From Oligoflexia bacterium (GTDB lineage Bacteria > Bdellovibrionota > UBA1018), in assembly GCA_014376785.1 (NCBI GenBank), contig JACMQW010000080.1, positions 1 to 64,000 on the forward strand: a stretch of DNA of 64,000 bases, read 5' to 3'. Below, in pieces: positions 19,020 to 29,447 of this stretch (position 1 is the first letter of the stretch; each line of letters begins with the position of its first letter). The notes beneath the pieces were generated by a model. That model had not been told where the DNA came from. It saw only the letters and a list, made by a program, of their open reading frames with translations, and searched no databases. The position numbers and the translations under genes were made by a program.

Positions 19020-19697
19020 ATGGAACCCATCCTCATCGTCGAAGACGATCCGAAAATCGCAACCACCCTGATGAACCTTTTTCGGGGCGAAGGGTGGACG
19101 ATTCAGATTGCGGATTCGACGGCTGCTTTAAACGACGTGATTCTCTCCCGGGGCAGTGATTTTTCGGTCATCTTGCTCGATCGACTTCTTCAGCAGTTCG
19201 ACACGAAGGCCCTTTTGCCGGAAATGCGGAAGCGTTGGTCCCAGACGCCGATATTAGTCCTCTCCGCGATCAATACACCGCTCGAACGGGCGGAGTTGCT
19301 GAACCTAGGTGTGGATGACTACCTCGGTAAACCTTTCTTAAACCAAGAGCTGCTGGCGCGAGTGCGCGCGCTCAGTCGGCGAGCAAAGCGTCCGGAAGAA
19401 GTTTACCGACAACTGGGAAATACTTTATTGGATTTGAATCGATTTTCATTCAGCGTTGAAGGCCGCGAGGAATCGCTCCCTCAAAAAGAATTCCTGATTT
19501 TAAGACTTCTTTCTCGAGATTTAGGTCGGGTATTTGGGCGGGATGATTTGATGAGTCGAGTCTGGGGGGAGGCAACCTCCAGCGAGTCAAACGTCGTCGA
19601 AGCCACCATTACCCATCTTCGGCGGCGACTCGAGGTTTCGGGTTCGTCGATCAAGCTTAAGAACCTGAGAAATGTGGGCTATTTCGTTGAGATTTAG
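19020..19697 (+). CDS. OmpR-family response regulator
   Basis: REC (IVEDDPKIA, ILLDRLL, LGKPFL) plus winged-helix (RDDLMSRVWGEATSSESNVVEATITHLRRRLE). Confidence 0.9.
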   Translation: MEPILIVEDDPKIATTLMNLFRGEGWTIQIADSTAALNDVILSRGSDFSVILLDRLLQQFDTKALLPEMRKRWSQTPILVLSAINTPLERAELLNLGVDDYLGKPFLNQELLARVRALSRRAKRPEEVYRQLGNTLLDLNRFSFSVEGREESLPQKEFLILRLLSRDLGRVFGRDDLMSRVWGEATSSESNVVEATITHLRRRLEVSGSSIKLKNLRNVGYFVEI

Positions 19698-21084
19698 ACT
19701 CTACACTTTCATCTTCTTGATCTTGCTCGTGGTCGCGGTTTGCTCTGCAGTTCTGGATAACTATTTTGTGAACCGCGAACGCCTCGCGTTTATCGACGGA
19801 GAGCTTGACGAAGTTGCCAGTCTTCTTCTGAACTCTCAGGTGATCGAAAGTGCAACCAACGACGTCGAAAGTGTGGAAAACCTCATTACGAGGGAGCTTG
19901 GTCTGTCCCGGCTTGGAAAATTTTTCGCTCTTCGAGATGCAACCGGTGAAACGGTTTTTCGCAGCACGAGCGCGCGGCTCTTTCCGAATTCTAATATTCC
20001 AAATAGTCCTGAGCGTCTTACCGTGACGGTGGGAGGAGACTCCGCGCGTATTTTGAATATACCGATTCGCCCATCGAAGACTAGAAAACAGGGGAGTCTT
20101 CAGGTCGGACTCATTATGAAAGAAGAGCTCCTCTTCACTCCCGCTTTTTCATCTCGAGACATGATCGAGGTCTTTAGTTTGGTTCTGATCGGAATGTTGC
20201 TCACGGCTGGAATGGTGAGAAAGTTTCTCCGTCCCCTGCGTGAACTGTCCGGGGAAGTTGCGGAGCTCGCTGCCCTTTCCGCATCGGCATCGCTCTTACC
20301 CCCCATTCGGGCCGGGAAATGGGCAAAGTCGGCAGAAGCCGGAGGAACGCGGGACGAATACCATTTACTCGTGAAGGGGCTCGATACATTGATTGATCGC
20401 GTAAACCGAGGGTATGAGGTGTCGCGAGTCTGGTCTTATCAGATGGCTCATGAGCTGAAAACTCCGATGGCCGTTCTGGCCGCCGAAGTGGCAAACGGCC
20501 GTGAAAATCGAGAAATTTCTCCCGGAGTTGCGGATGCGGTGGAGCGAGAGATCGAGGTTGCCTCCGAGACTGTATCTGCCTTTTTGCTTTGGGCAGAAAT
20601 CGAATCGGGAGCCGCACGAAAAGACCTTCATGTCGTCAGTCTTCGGACGGTTTTAGAAGCGCTCGTAGAACGGACGAGTTTGCGGGGTCATCCCGGTGTG
20701 CTTCTTTCTATCGTTGCCGACGAAAAAGTGGCGGTGACACCCGCGTACCTCGAAATCGTTTTGAATAATTTGGTTTCAAACGCCTTGCTCTATTCCCCTG
20801 AAGACCGCCAGGTGCGCATCTGTTTAAACGGTAGCCAAATTCAGGTGTTTGACCGAGGCCCTGGATTCCCGACAGAGGTGCTGGGCCGATTAGGACAGCC
20901 ATTTAACCGCGGGGGGGACGGGCCCACGCAAAGTCGAAACAGCTCTCGTCCTCGTCGATCTCATGGGCTAGGGCTTGCGACAGTCGTTGCCATTTCCCGG
21001 GTGTTCAATTGGCGAATCGATTTTGGTCGTGTGGGTGACGAAACGTGTGTGACTTTGGACTTAGAAGGGGATCGTCTGACTTAG
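19672..21084 (+). CDS. sensor histidine kinase
   Basis: Two TMs, MAHELKTPMAVLAAEVA H-box, LNNLVSNALLYS N-box, FDRGPGFP G-box; overlaps upstream RR gene. Confidence 0.9.
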   Translation: MWAISLRFRLYTFIFLILLVVAVCSAVLDNYFVNRERLAFIDGELDEVASLLLNSQVIESATNDVESVENLITRELGLSRLGKFFALRDATGETVFRSTSARLFPNSNIPNSPERLTVTVGGDSARILNIPIRPSKTRKQGSLQVGLIMKEELLFTPAFSSRDMIEVFSLVLIGMLLTAGMVRKFLRPLRELSGEVAELAALSASASLLPPIRAGKWAKSAEAGGTRDEYHLLVKGLDTLIDRVNRGYEVSRVWSYQMAHELKTPMAVLAAEVANGRENREISPGVADAVEREIEVASETVSAFLLWAEIESGAARKDLHVVSLRTVLEALVERTSLRGHPGVLLSIVADEKVAVTPAYLEIVLNNLVSNALLYSPEDRQVRICLNGSQIQVFDRGPGFPTEVLGRLGQPFNRGGDGPTQSRNSSRPRRSHGLGLATVVAISRVFNWRIDFGRVGDETCVTLDLEGDRLT

Positions 21085-21189
21085 CGCAGGAAAGTTGGCA
21101 TTCTTTAGACCTTCTCGCTTTTATTCGTTTTTTAAAGAAAACTTCATCCGATTCCTCATCTCTTTTCTACAGATTTCCGAACTAAAAGT

Positions 21190-23958
21190 ATGCAGCTCCC
21201 TCTGGGCCCTCTGAAAAATTTGCATCACTTTGATCGAAAAATAAGCCTGAGCTACGTGGCCATCGTGGGGGTGTTGATCAGCATTGGACTTGTGAATCAA
21301 AGCGGAATGAACAGGCTCGTATCAGCGATCAGCATTCGTCATAAAGTTAGGAACGCGTCTGAGGACGTGAGTCATCTCATGTCACTTTTGCAAGATGTGG
21401 AGACGGGCCAACGGGGTTACCTCTTAACCCGGAAAAAGTCCTACCTGCTTCCCTACCGCGAGGCGATCGGGCAAATCGAGCCCAGCTTGGAAAAGCTTCA
21501 TTCATTTTTTTCAGGTGATCCGAACGGATTAGGCTCCTTGAATGCCTTTTCAAAATCCATCCGAACAAAAGTCGCCGACGTCTCGCTTACGATCGAACTC
21601 ACTCAAGCAGGAAAATCTGCCCAGGCTTTAGCACTCATGAATACGGATCAAGGGCGCAACGAAATGACCGAGATTCGAAAATGGCACCAACAATTTAAAT
21701 TCGCCCAAGCGGAGCGCATTCTCGCGCAGTCTGAACAAGTAGAAAAAATCATCGAAAGGAGCAATCTCCTGACGTTGATTGGGAGTTTAATTGGTGGAGT
21801 GATTGTTCTTATTTCCGCGTTTCTTTTGGAATGGCATGGCCGGAGGAGCCGGACGCTTCATGAAAAAATCGCGGCGAACAATGCTGAGCTTCGTGTGCAG
21901 AAGATTCAACTGTCAGATGTGGTAAAAGCGCAGTACGAATTAGCGACGGCGGATCTCGATCCGACTCGAATTATGGATTTGGTCCTTCGTCATGCCCAAG
22001 CCCTCACGCATGCTGAGGGGGCAGTGCTGGAACTGGTTGAGGGAAATGAGCTTCTTTATCACCTGGCTACTGGAGTCGCGAGTGAGTTTATAGGCTTGCG
22101 AATTTCCATTTCCGGAAGTCTATCTGGGCTGTGTCTCGAATCGAAAAAGGTGCTCGTTTGCTCCGACTCGGAGACCGATCCGCGAGCGAACGTCGTTGCC
22201 TGCCGAAAGATGGGCATTCGATCGATGATCGCATTGCCCATGTACCACCGCGAAGTGGCGATTGGAGTTTTAAAAGTTTTTTCCGCAGAAACAGATCATT
22301 TCGGAGATGAACAAGCCACGGCTATTACTCTGATCGGCGGCATTCTGTCTTCATCACTAGGGCAGGCGAGAGCATTCGAAGAGAAACAAAAAGCAATCAC
22401 GGCACTGCACACGACGGAAAAAAAATTAATTGCCGCCAAAAACCAAGCTGAAACGGCAACACTTGCGAAGTCCATGTTGCTTGCAAATGTGAGTCATGAA
22501 GTGCGCACTCCGATCAACGGTATTCTAGGAATGGCGAGCATTTTGATCGATACGCCGCTAAGTGCTGAACAGAAAGATTACGCGAGAACCATTCTCCAAT
22601 CGGGCGAAAGCTTGCTTGAGATTGTGAATGATATTTTAGATCTTTCAAAGACGGACGCCGGGAAGCTTCATCTTGAAGAAATCGACTTCGATGTGCTGAG
22701 CACTCTTCAAGACTTAGTCAGACCTTTCCGGGTCACCGCGGAAAAAAAGAGTGTCGAAATCGAGTTGCAGGTTGCGGAGCGGATTCCGAACTACGTGAAA
22801 GGGGATCCCGGTCGCCTCAGGCAGATCATCGCTAATCTGGTGAGTAATGCAGTGAAGTTTACAGATTCGGGGAAAGTTTCAATTCGGGTGAGCGAGGGCA
22901 TGTCTGACCCTGGTCGCGTGCACCTTCGATTTGAAATTCAAGATTCCGGCGTAGGCATTAATCCCCAGACGATCGAAAAGCTCTTTCAACCTTTTGCGCA
23001 GGGGGATGTTTCTACGACGCGAAAGTATGGTGGGACGGGCCTTGGGCTGTCGATCTGTAAGAAGTTAGTCCAGCTCATGGGCGGGGAAATCGGCGTCGAG
23101 AGCACGCTCAAAAAAGGTTCCACATTTTGGTTTGAAGTGAACTTAAGGGCAAGCGAAGCGGCTCACTTATCCAGAGCTCAGGAGGAAGTAGAAGAATGTC
23201 TTCTATTTCCTCCCCATACACGAATTCTGGTGGCCGAGGACAACCCGATTAACCAAAAAGTAGCACTAAAGCAGTTAGAGAAGATCGGGTTGCAAGGGCA
23301 TGCGGTCGCGAATGGACTTGAAGCCATTCAGGCGCTGCGGACAATCCCGTATCATTTGGTCCTGATGGATTGCCAAATGCCTGAAATGGATGGGTACGCA
23401 GCATCGACCTTAATCAAAGCCGATGCGGATCTCCGGAAAGTTCCAATCGTCGCGATGACTGCGAGTGCCATTCAAGGAGAGCGAGAGCGCTGCTTGGCTG
23501 CGGGCATGGACGACTATGTTACGAAACCCATCAAAATTTCTACGCTCCAGGCGGTTCTCGTGAGGTGGCTGATGCCGGAGCCAACCGGGGCAGTTCTAAA
23601 CCCGAAAGTCCTTGAGGATCTCAGGTCACTGGATGTGCCGAACGGCCCCTCGCTTATTTCGGAACTCGGAGTTCTGTTTTTGGAATCGCTCAGCGGTAAG
23701 CTCGAGGAATTGCGTAAAGCGGCGAATGAGGGCGATAGCGACCGTCTTTCGAAAATCGCCCATCAAATGAAGTCAAGCGCCGGTAACTTAGGCGCATTCC
23801 ATTTTTCGCATCTCTTCGAACAACTGGAGGAAACGACCTCAGCTGGAAAGTTGATGGATCTCGGTATGCAGATCGTGCGAATTGAAAGAGAATCGGAAAT
23901 AGTCGTGAAGGCACTCCATGCGGAAATAGCTTCCTCTTCCGGACAGGTGGCGGAATGA
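21190..23958 (+). CDS. hybrid histidine kinase: CHASE3-GAF-HisKA-HATPase-REC-HPt
   Basis: [21 protein letters not shown] (CHASE3), [53 protein letters not shown] (HPt). Confidence 0.92.
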   Translation: MQLPLGPLKNLHHFDRKISLSYVAIVGVLISIGLVNQSGMNRLVSAISIRHKVRNASEDVSHLMSLLQDVETGQRGYLLTRKKSYLLPYREAIGQIEPSLEKLHSFFSGDPNGLGSLNAFSKSIRTKVADVSLTIELTQAGKSAQALALMNTDQGRNEMTEIRKWHQQFKFAQAERILAQSEQVEKIIERSNLLTLIGSLIGGVIVLISAFLLEWHGRRSRTLHEKIAANNAELRVQKIQLSDVVKAQYELATADLDPTRIMDLVLRHAQALTHAEGAVLELVEGNELLYHLATGVASEFIGLRISISGSLSGLCLESKKVLVCSDSETDPRANVVACRKMGIRSMIALPMYHREVAIGVLKVFSAETDHFGDEQATAITLIGGILSSSLGQARAFEEKQKAITALHTTEKKLIAAKNQAETATLAKSMLLANVSHEVRTPINGILGMASILIDTPLSAEQKDYARTILQSGESLLEIVNDILDLSKTDAGKLHLEEIDFDVLSTLQDLVRPFRVTAEKKSVEIELQVAERIPNYVKGDPGRLRQIIANLVSNAVKFTDSGKVSIRVSEGMSDPGRVHLRFEIQDSGVGINPQTIEKLFQPFAQGDVSTTRKYGGTGLGLSICKKLVQLMGGEIGVESTLKKGSTFWFEVNLRASEAAHLSRAQEEVEECLLFPPHTRILVAEDNPINQKVALKQLEKIGLQGHAVANGLEAIQALRTIPYHLVLMDCQMPEMDGYAASTLIKADADLRKVPIVAMTASAIQGERERCLAAGMDDYVTKPIKISTLQAVLVRWLMPEPTGAVLNPKVLEDLRSLDVPNGPSLISELGVLFLESLSGKLEELRKAANEGDSDRLSKIAHQMKSSAGNLGAFHFSHLFEQLEETTSAGKLMDLGMQIVRIERESEIVVKALHAEIASSSGQVAE

Positions 23959-24006
23959 AATCAAAAATGCTCATAGCGCACGTTTATTTAGAGACAGGAC
24001 GTCGGC

Positions 24007-24695
24007 ATGTCATCACTGCATGAAAAAGAGATTTTACTAATCGATGATGCGCCGGAGGCGAGGATGCTCGCGCGTAAGATTTTAGAGGTAGATGGTGCAA
24101 TCGTTTCTGAAGCTTCCACAATCGATGACGGAATCAATCTTATCCGGAATAAAGTTCCTCACCTGATTTTAGTCGACCTTGAAATGCCGGTGAGAAGCGG
24201 ATTTGAGTTTCTCACCGTTCGAGAAGGGGATGCACTTTTTAAAACCATCCCGACCATTGTTCTCAGCGGGAGGAAAGACCGAGAGTCGATTCAGAAAGTG
24301 ATCGCGTTTGGTGCTAATGACTACATTTTGAAGCTTTTTCGAGCGATCCTCCTTCTGCAAAAGGTTCGAAAAGTCTTAATGCTGATTTCGTTCTATTCCC
24401 GAAAAATTGTCTCGGAAACGAAATTGGACGCCACATTTTCTATTTAGGGCGAAATCGTAAAAATGAGTGAAATCGGGTGTGTGGTGGAAAGTCCTGTAAA
24501 ACTCGGACTAAACTCAGACATTCGTCTAAAAAGCACCTTCATGGACCAGCTCGGAGCGGGTGACCTCGTGATGCGCTCACTTGATAAGCCGTTAAAAATC
24601 ATCGACGGGGGCAGTATTCGAGCGAGGTGAATTTCGTGGGAATTCAGCGAGACCAAGCCGCCGTAATTCGAAAGAAGCTTGGTTCAGGCCGATGA
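24007..24695 (+). pseudogene. disrupted REC-PilZ-like protein, paralogue of next gene
   Basis: REC intact to 24444, in-frame TAG 24445-24447, then GEIVKMSEIGCVVESPVKLGLNSDIRLKS in same frame, then -1 frame VNFVGIQRDQAAVIRKKLGSGR* matching the paralogue's C-terminus. Confidence 0.8.
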
Positions 24696-25390
24696 ATGCA
24701 CAGCCGGTGGTTTTGGCAGTCGAAGATGATCCAGAGTTCTTGAAGGCTTTGCAGGTGGTGCTTTCTCGTTTCGGACTCAAGGTCATCGGTGCAGCATCCG
24801 CCGAAGATTTTATGAAAGTCATGGATCAGCTCCGCCCAGATTTGTACCTTATCGACCTTCAATTGGGTACGGAGTGTGGCTTTGAGCTGATAAAAAAGCT
24901 CCGGAGCGATCTAAAAGTAATTGCCCCGGTCCTGGTGATTTCTGGAACCAAAGCGACTGAACAAATCGCGCATGCAATCGAACTGGGTGCGAACGATTAC
25001 ATCGTGAAGCCACTCGACCGGATTTTTCTTGCTTCGAAACTTTCTCGCTTTCTAGATGTCGAGCAGCTTGACGAACACACGTCTGAATACCGCAATCTTC
25101 CGTCTGGAAGAGTCGCCGCGAGAATCGAATTTAAAAGCCGAGTACTCGTGGTCGACGAACTCGGCGTGAAGCTCACCACTTCATCGCTTGTGCCGAAAGG
25201 TACGGTGTTAAAGCTTCGCTGTGAACCGCTCCGCCAAGCCGGCATTGAAAATGGAGAAGCGCTTGTCACCGTAGTTTCGACTGAGCTCGACCTGGAAACT
25301 CAGAGCTACCTGATCTATGTCGAGTTCGATGGAGTCGATTCAGAATTCATGCAATCCATTCGAAGGTGGTTAACCGAGAAGACGGTTTAA
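24692..25390 (+). CDS. REC domain plus PilZ-like C-terminal domain protein
   Basis: AVEDDPEFLKAL, LIDLQLGTECGFEL, VISGTK, YIVKPLDR; C-term ARIEFKSRVLVVDELGVKLTTSSLVPKGTVLKLR. Confidence 0.8.
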   Translation: MNAQPVVLAVEDDPEFLKALQVVLSRFGLKVIGAASAEDFMKVMDQLRPDLYLIDLQLGTECGFELIKKLRSDLKVIAPVLVISGTKATEQIAHAIELGANDYIVKPLDRIFLASKLSRFLDVEQLDEHTSEYRNLPSGRVAARIEFKSRVLVVDELGVKLTTSSLVPKGTVLKLRCEPLRQAGIENGEALVTVVSTELDLETQSYLIYVEFDGVDSEFMQSIRRWLTEKTV

Positions 25391-25601
25391 TCATTCAGGT
25401 AAACGGATATATTCCGCTTCGCCCGAAACTTTCGGGAAATCCTGCGCGAGCCAGAGGTTTTTTGCCGCTTCGATTTTACTCTTAGGATGCGACTCGAAGT
25501 TCCAACACTGAGATCACCTGTCACTAAATTTCCCCGGGGTCTTATTAGCCCATCGATGCTCATAAAGTCACGATGCACGAGTACTCTCGTGAACGACGAA
25601 T

Positions 25602-25641
25602 AAAAAAAGGCCCGAATCGCGTTTCAAGCGGTCCGGGCCTT
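25602..25641 (-). terminator. intrinsic terminator downstream of permease gene
   Basis: aaggcccg...cgggcctt stem; on minus strand followed by TTTTTTT. Confidence 0.7.
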
Positions 25642-25803
25642 GTTGAATCGCACTCTAACGCACAGGGTATTCAATCAATGTGAGTGAGGCGGTTCCAGAG
25701 GCGGTATTCCAGTCTTCCGAGAGGATCATCGCCTTGTAAATAAACAATAGATCTAGAGCCTAAAAGGGGCATTTAATTCAGATGAAAAACTCTTTATTTA
25801 TAA

Positions 25804-27138
25804 TCACTGCATTCTCGCGCCATCGACGGTGTCTTTTGCGTTCCGTGAAAGAAATGCGTAAGCAGGAAATCCAAGGGCAGCGATGAAAAGCGAAACAATC
25901 GCGTCCATCGGCGCTTGGCGGATCATTCCGTAACAGATAAATCCACAGCCTAAAATCGCAACCATCGGAACGAACGGATAGAGCGGAACACTGTACTCTC
26001 CTGACTTTGGTTTTCCGTAAATCCGGCGCAACTTAAAGATTCCAATAAACACGAGACCGTAGAAAAGGTACATGATGAACAGCGCCAGATCCGTGATGCG
26101 GTCAGGATTAAAGAGCACTATCATCACCGATGCGACCAATGCTTTTAAAATAATCGAATTTACAGGCGTGTGAAATTTTGGATGGAGAACCGCAAACTTT
26201 TCTCGAAAGGGAAAGATGCCTCGAAGGGCAATCGCGTACGGAATCCGGGTAAGGGTTAAAATGTTTCCGTTTAAACATCCAAAAATAGACACCAAGATTC
26301 CCAGACTGATGAGTTTACCGCCGATGTCTCCGAAGAGTTTCGTCGAAGCCACCGCAGCCGCTTTCTCGTTGAGTGAAGCGATCTCTGCTATGGGTAGGAC
26401 GTGAAAGAGCGCAGTGTTCACGAGGAGGTAAGCAATCATGATCACGACTAATCCGAAAACGATCGCACGAGGAAGGTTTTTTGCGGGATTTTCGATTTCG
26501 TCTGCGATGTTTGCAACCTGCATCCAGCCGTCGTAGGCCCAAAGGCAGGCGAGAACAGCCGCTCCCATCCCAGCCCCAGCGGTGGCGTTTGTAAGAGAGA
26601 CGTTAAAGATCGGATTTTCTCCCATGGCTAGACCTGCAACTCCAATCAGGAGAATCGGAATCAGCTTCAGGAGCGTGGTCGCGTCGGAGATGCGACCCGC
26701 AGTTCGCGTGCTGACGGCGACGATCGTGGCTAGCAAGTAGAGAGTGATTAATGCGACCGGTTTCGATCGAGAGTCAGGCCATGCGAAAAATTGCGTGAAG
26801 AGGGATCCGAAATACAATGCCAATGCGGACATGAGTCCGGGCCCATAAATCACGGCCTGAACCCAACCATTCACAAAGGCGAGTTTCTTTCCGTAGAGCT
26901 CCTCCATGTAGGTGTAAACACCTCCCGTTTTTGGGATGCGAAAAGCAATTTCAGCCACTGTCAGTCCACCGGCCAGTGAAAGGAGCCCGCCCAAGACCCA
27001 AGCGAGAAGCGCATGATTCGCATCTCCCGCCGCAGCGAGAACTCGACCCGGCTTTACAAACACGCCCGAGCCGATGGCACAGCCGATCACCAGAGAAACG
27101 GCGGTCCACACTTTTAATTTAACGGGAGTTTTATTCAT
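25804..27138 (-). CDS. APC-family amino acid permease
   Basis: AVSLVIGCAIGSGVFVKPGRVLAAAG, 12-TM pattern, YGLVFIGIFKLRR. Confidence 0.88.
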   Translation of the reverse strand: MNKTPVKLKVWTAVSLVIGCAIGSGVFVKPGRVLAAAGDANHALLAWVLGGLLSLAGGLTVAEIAFRIPKTGGVYTYMEELYGKKLAFVNGWVQAVIYGPGLMSALALYFGSLFTQFFAWPDSRSKPVALITLYLLATIVAVSTRTAGRISDATTLLKLIPILLIGVAGLAMGENPIFNVSLTNATAGAGMGAAVLACLWAYDGWMQVANIADEIENPAKNLPRAIVFGLVVIMIAYLLVNTALFHVLPIAEIASLNEKAAAVASTKLFGDIGGKLISLGILVSIFGCLNGNILTLTRIPYAIALRGIFPFREKFAVLHPKFHTPVNSIILKALVASVMIVLFNPDRITDLALFIMYLFYGLVFIGIFKLRRIYGKPKSGEYSVPLYPFVPMVAILGCGFICYGMIRQAPMDAIVSLFIAALGFPAYAFLSRNAKDTVDGARMQ

Positions 27139-27159
27139 TCGAAATTCTTTCGGCGAGGG

Positions 27160-28221
27160 TTACTGGGATTTGAAAAAGCGTTGGGACGGATTAAATCCGA
27201 CATTCGTCGGCTCGATCTTATCCCAAAGTTCGCCCACGATTTTCCAATCGTAAGTATTTACCTTTTTCAGAAAAAGGGTCTTTTTACCGAGGTCGTTGAT
27301 CGCACTCGAACGATAGTCCTGCTGAAAGTAAACCACTGCATATTCCGGTGAAGAAAGGACCGAGATAAAATCAAACAAGATCGACGGTTTGTCGGCGCGG
27401 GCAAAGACGGATTGTTTGTAGGCACGGTAAGCCGAATACCCTCCCCGGGTTTTATCGTGAAATTGAGGGTCGTATGCATCAATGTAACCCGTAAAGTCTT
27501 TCTCCTGCCAAGCCTTCATCCATTTCGATACGACGCTCAAGATGTCCTTCCGATTTTGCGCCCAGGTTCCCCTAGAAAGGAAAGAAGCGTCTTGCGTGAT
27601 GATGATCGGAGTGTGTTCGACTTCGATGTACTGGGAGATCTCGTGAAGGTCTGCATTCTGGGCCACTACACAACCCCGGGAATCGAGTTCTTTCGAAATT
27701 CGGCTGTCATCGTCCGTCGAGTGAAGCCAGATTCCGCCGCCTTTTTTGCCTGCGCGTTCGTCGATTAAATTCGGATAATTGGTAGGAAAGGCACCTGCTC
27801 CATAGATCTTCGCTTGTCCGCCGAATTTTTTTTGCAAATCTTCCTGCGATAGAAATCCATTCAGATCATAGATTCCTTCCGGTGTTTTATGGTCACCGTC
27901 GCTCGACTTGTTTCCTTTAAATTTACCCGTCGCAATCGAATAGGTTTTTAAAAGCTTGGGAATTCCGGATTCGTTTTCGAAAACATGGAGCTTATGACTC
28001 TGTTTTTCGACGATCAGAATGTGGTGGGCGAATTTCGAATCCATTTGGAGGATGTTCGCGGGAAGGAAATCGGGGAGAGACGTCGCCGACTGCGGTTCCG
28101 TGAGAATCTCGTCGGCTCGAGCCAACGTCAGAGAGAAAAACCCTAAGCCGATCGCCACACACAGGGAAGTTCGTACGGTAGGATTCCACGCCAGACGCTG
28201 TCCCAGTTTAAACATTTTCAC
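27160..28221 (-). CDS. exported L,D-transpeptidase (YkuD) with C-terminal NTF2-like (Csd6-type) domain
   Basis: IWLHSTDDDSRISKELDSRGCVVAQNADL catalytic motif; C-term WMKAWQEKDFTGYIDAYDPQFHDKTRGGYSAYRAYK. Confidence 0.85.
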   Translation of the reverse strand: MKMFKLGQRLAWNPTVRTSLCVAIGLGFFSLTLARADEILTEPQSATSLPDFLPANILQMDSKFAHHILIVEKQSHKLHVFENESGIPKLLKTYSIATGKFKGNKSSDGDHKTPEGIYDLNGFLSQEDLQKKFGGQAKIYGAGAFPTNYPNLIDERAGKKGGGIWLHSTDDDSRISKELDSRGCVVAQNADLHEISQYIEVEHTPIIITQDASFLSRGTWAQNRKDILSVVSKWMKAWQEKDFTGYIDAYDPQFHDKTRGGYSAYRAYKQSVFARADKPSILFDFISVLSSPEYAVVYFQQDYRSSAINDLGKKTLFLKKVNTYDWKIVGELWDKIEPTNVGFNPSQRFFKSQ

Positions 28222-28375
28222 TCATCCACTCCTTTAGCCAAGACCCGGTTATTCATTAAGATTAATGGAGATCGTTCACCAGGAAAAGCCTTGAATCAGG
28301 GCGACGTTAATCTTGAACAGCAGATGGATGAACGATCCTGAAACGGCGATCTTCTGACAGGGAACACACATTCGG

Positions 28376-29410
28376 ATGATGAAAGAATCAAAAGGCGGAG
28401 CAAGGTTTGCGCAAAAGCCATCTTTGATTGTGCTTATTTTGGGCGCATTGAGCACGGTCGGACCCTTCTCAATCGACATGTACCTGCCTACTTTCCCGGA
28501 CATGGCGAGGGACTTGGGTACCGTCCCCGGCAGGATTGCCCTCTCGCTTTCGAGTTACTTTGTTGGAATGGCTATTGGGCAATTTTTTTACGGTCCGCTG
28601 TTAGATCGGTTCGGCAGGAAGCGCCCCCTCGCGGTGGGGCTACTGCTTTATAGCCTCGCTTCCTTTGCCTGCACGAGTGTTTACGCCGTTGAATCTTTGA
28701 TTGCGCTCCGTTTTCTCCAGGCAATGGGTGGCTGCGCCGCCAGTGTCGCAGCCACGACGATGGTTCGTGATTTCTTTCCGGTGGAAGAGGGGCAAAGGTT
28801 TTTTCTCTCCTCATCTTGATTCTCGGAGTTTCGCCTCTCCTTGCCCCGACGGTTGGGGTTTTCCTCTCAGCGGTCTACGGTTGGAGGAGTGTGTTCGTTG
28901 CCCTGGCGACGATCGCTTCGGTGATTCTTCTTGTGGTCGTCAAGTATCTGCCCAAGGGGAGAGATCCGGATCCATCCCTTTTGATTCGGTTCCGACAGAT
29001 CGCGAAGGGCTATTTTCTGGTGCTGACCCACCCTCAGTTTTTAACTTATGCTTTTTCTGATCGGTCCTCTTTTCGGAGGCTATGGGCTTTCAACCACGAT
29101 CGGTCTGTTCTTTTTATTTCTGGCTTGCGTGGGGATTGCGGGTCCTAACGCATCCGGGCTTGCGCTTGCTCCATTCGAAGAAAATGCAGGAACTGCGAGC
29201 GCTCTGCTTGGTTTTCTTCAAACCGGAATCGGAGCTCTTGCTACGGCAGCCGTCGGTCTCTTTGATTCCCGGGAGATGTGGCCGACTGCGACGGTTTTGA
29301 TGGTGACTTCTTTCTCTAGTTTACCAGCCTTGCTTTGGGGTTGTCTGGGCATGGCAAAAAGGGGCGAGCGGATTTTAACCGCAAGCTCGCCGAATTTGGG
29401 CGTTCATTAG
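28376..29410 (+). pseudogene. Bcr/CflA-type MFS transporter, frameshifted and internally deleted
   Basis: Three frames in series: ...TTMVRDFFPVEEGQRFF / LLILILGVSPLLAPTVGVFLSAVYGWRSVF...HPQFLTYAF / LACVGIAGPNASGLALAPFEENAGTASALLGFLQTG. Confidence 0.85.
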
Positions 29411-29447
29411 GGTTTTCATGGAAGTCGCCCGGCAGTAAACTCGGGGC

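Noticed and set aside
28265-28345. gatcgttca ... tgaacgatc inverted repeat between the transpeptidase and MFS pseudogene
   Set aside because: Nine-bp arms separated by about 60 nt; too short to support as a mobile-element end without copies elsewhere.
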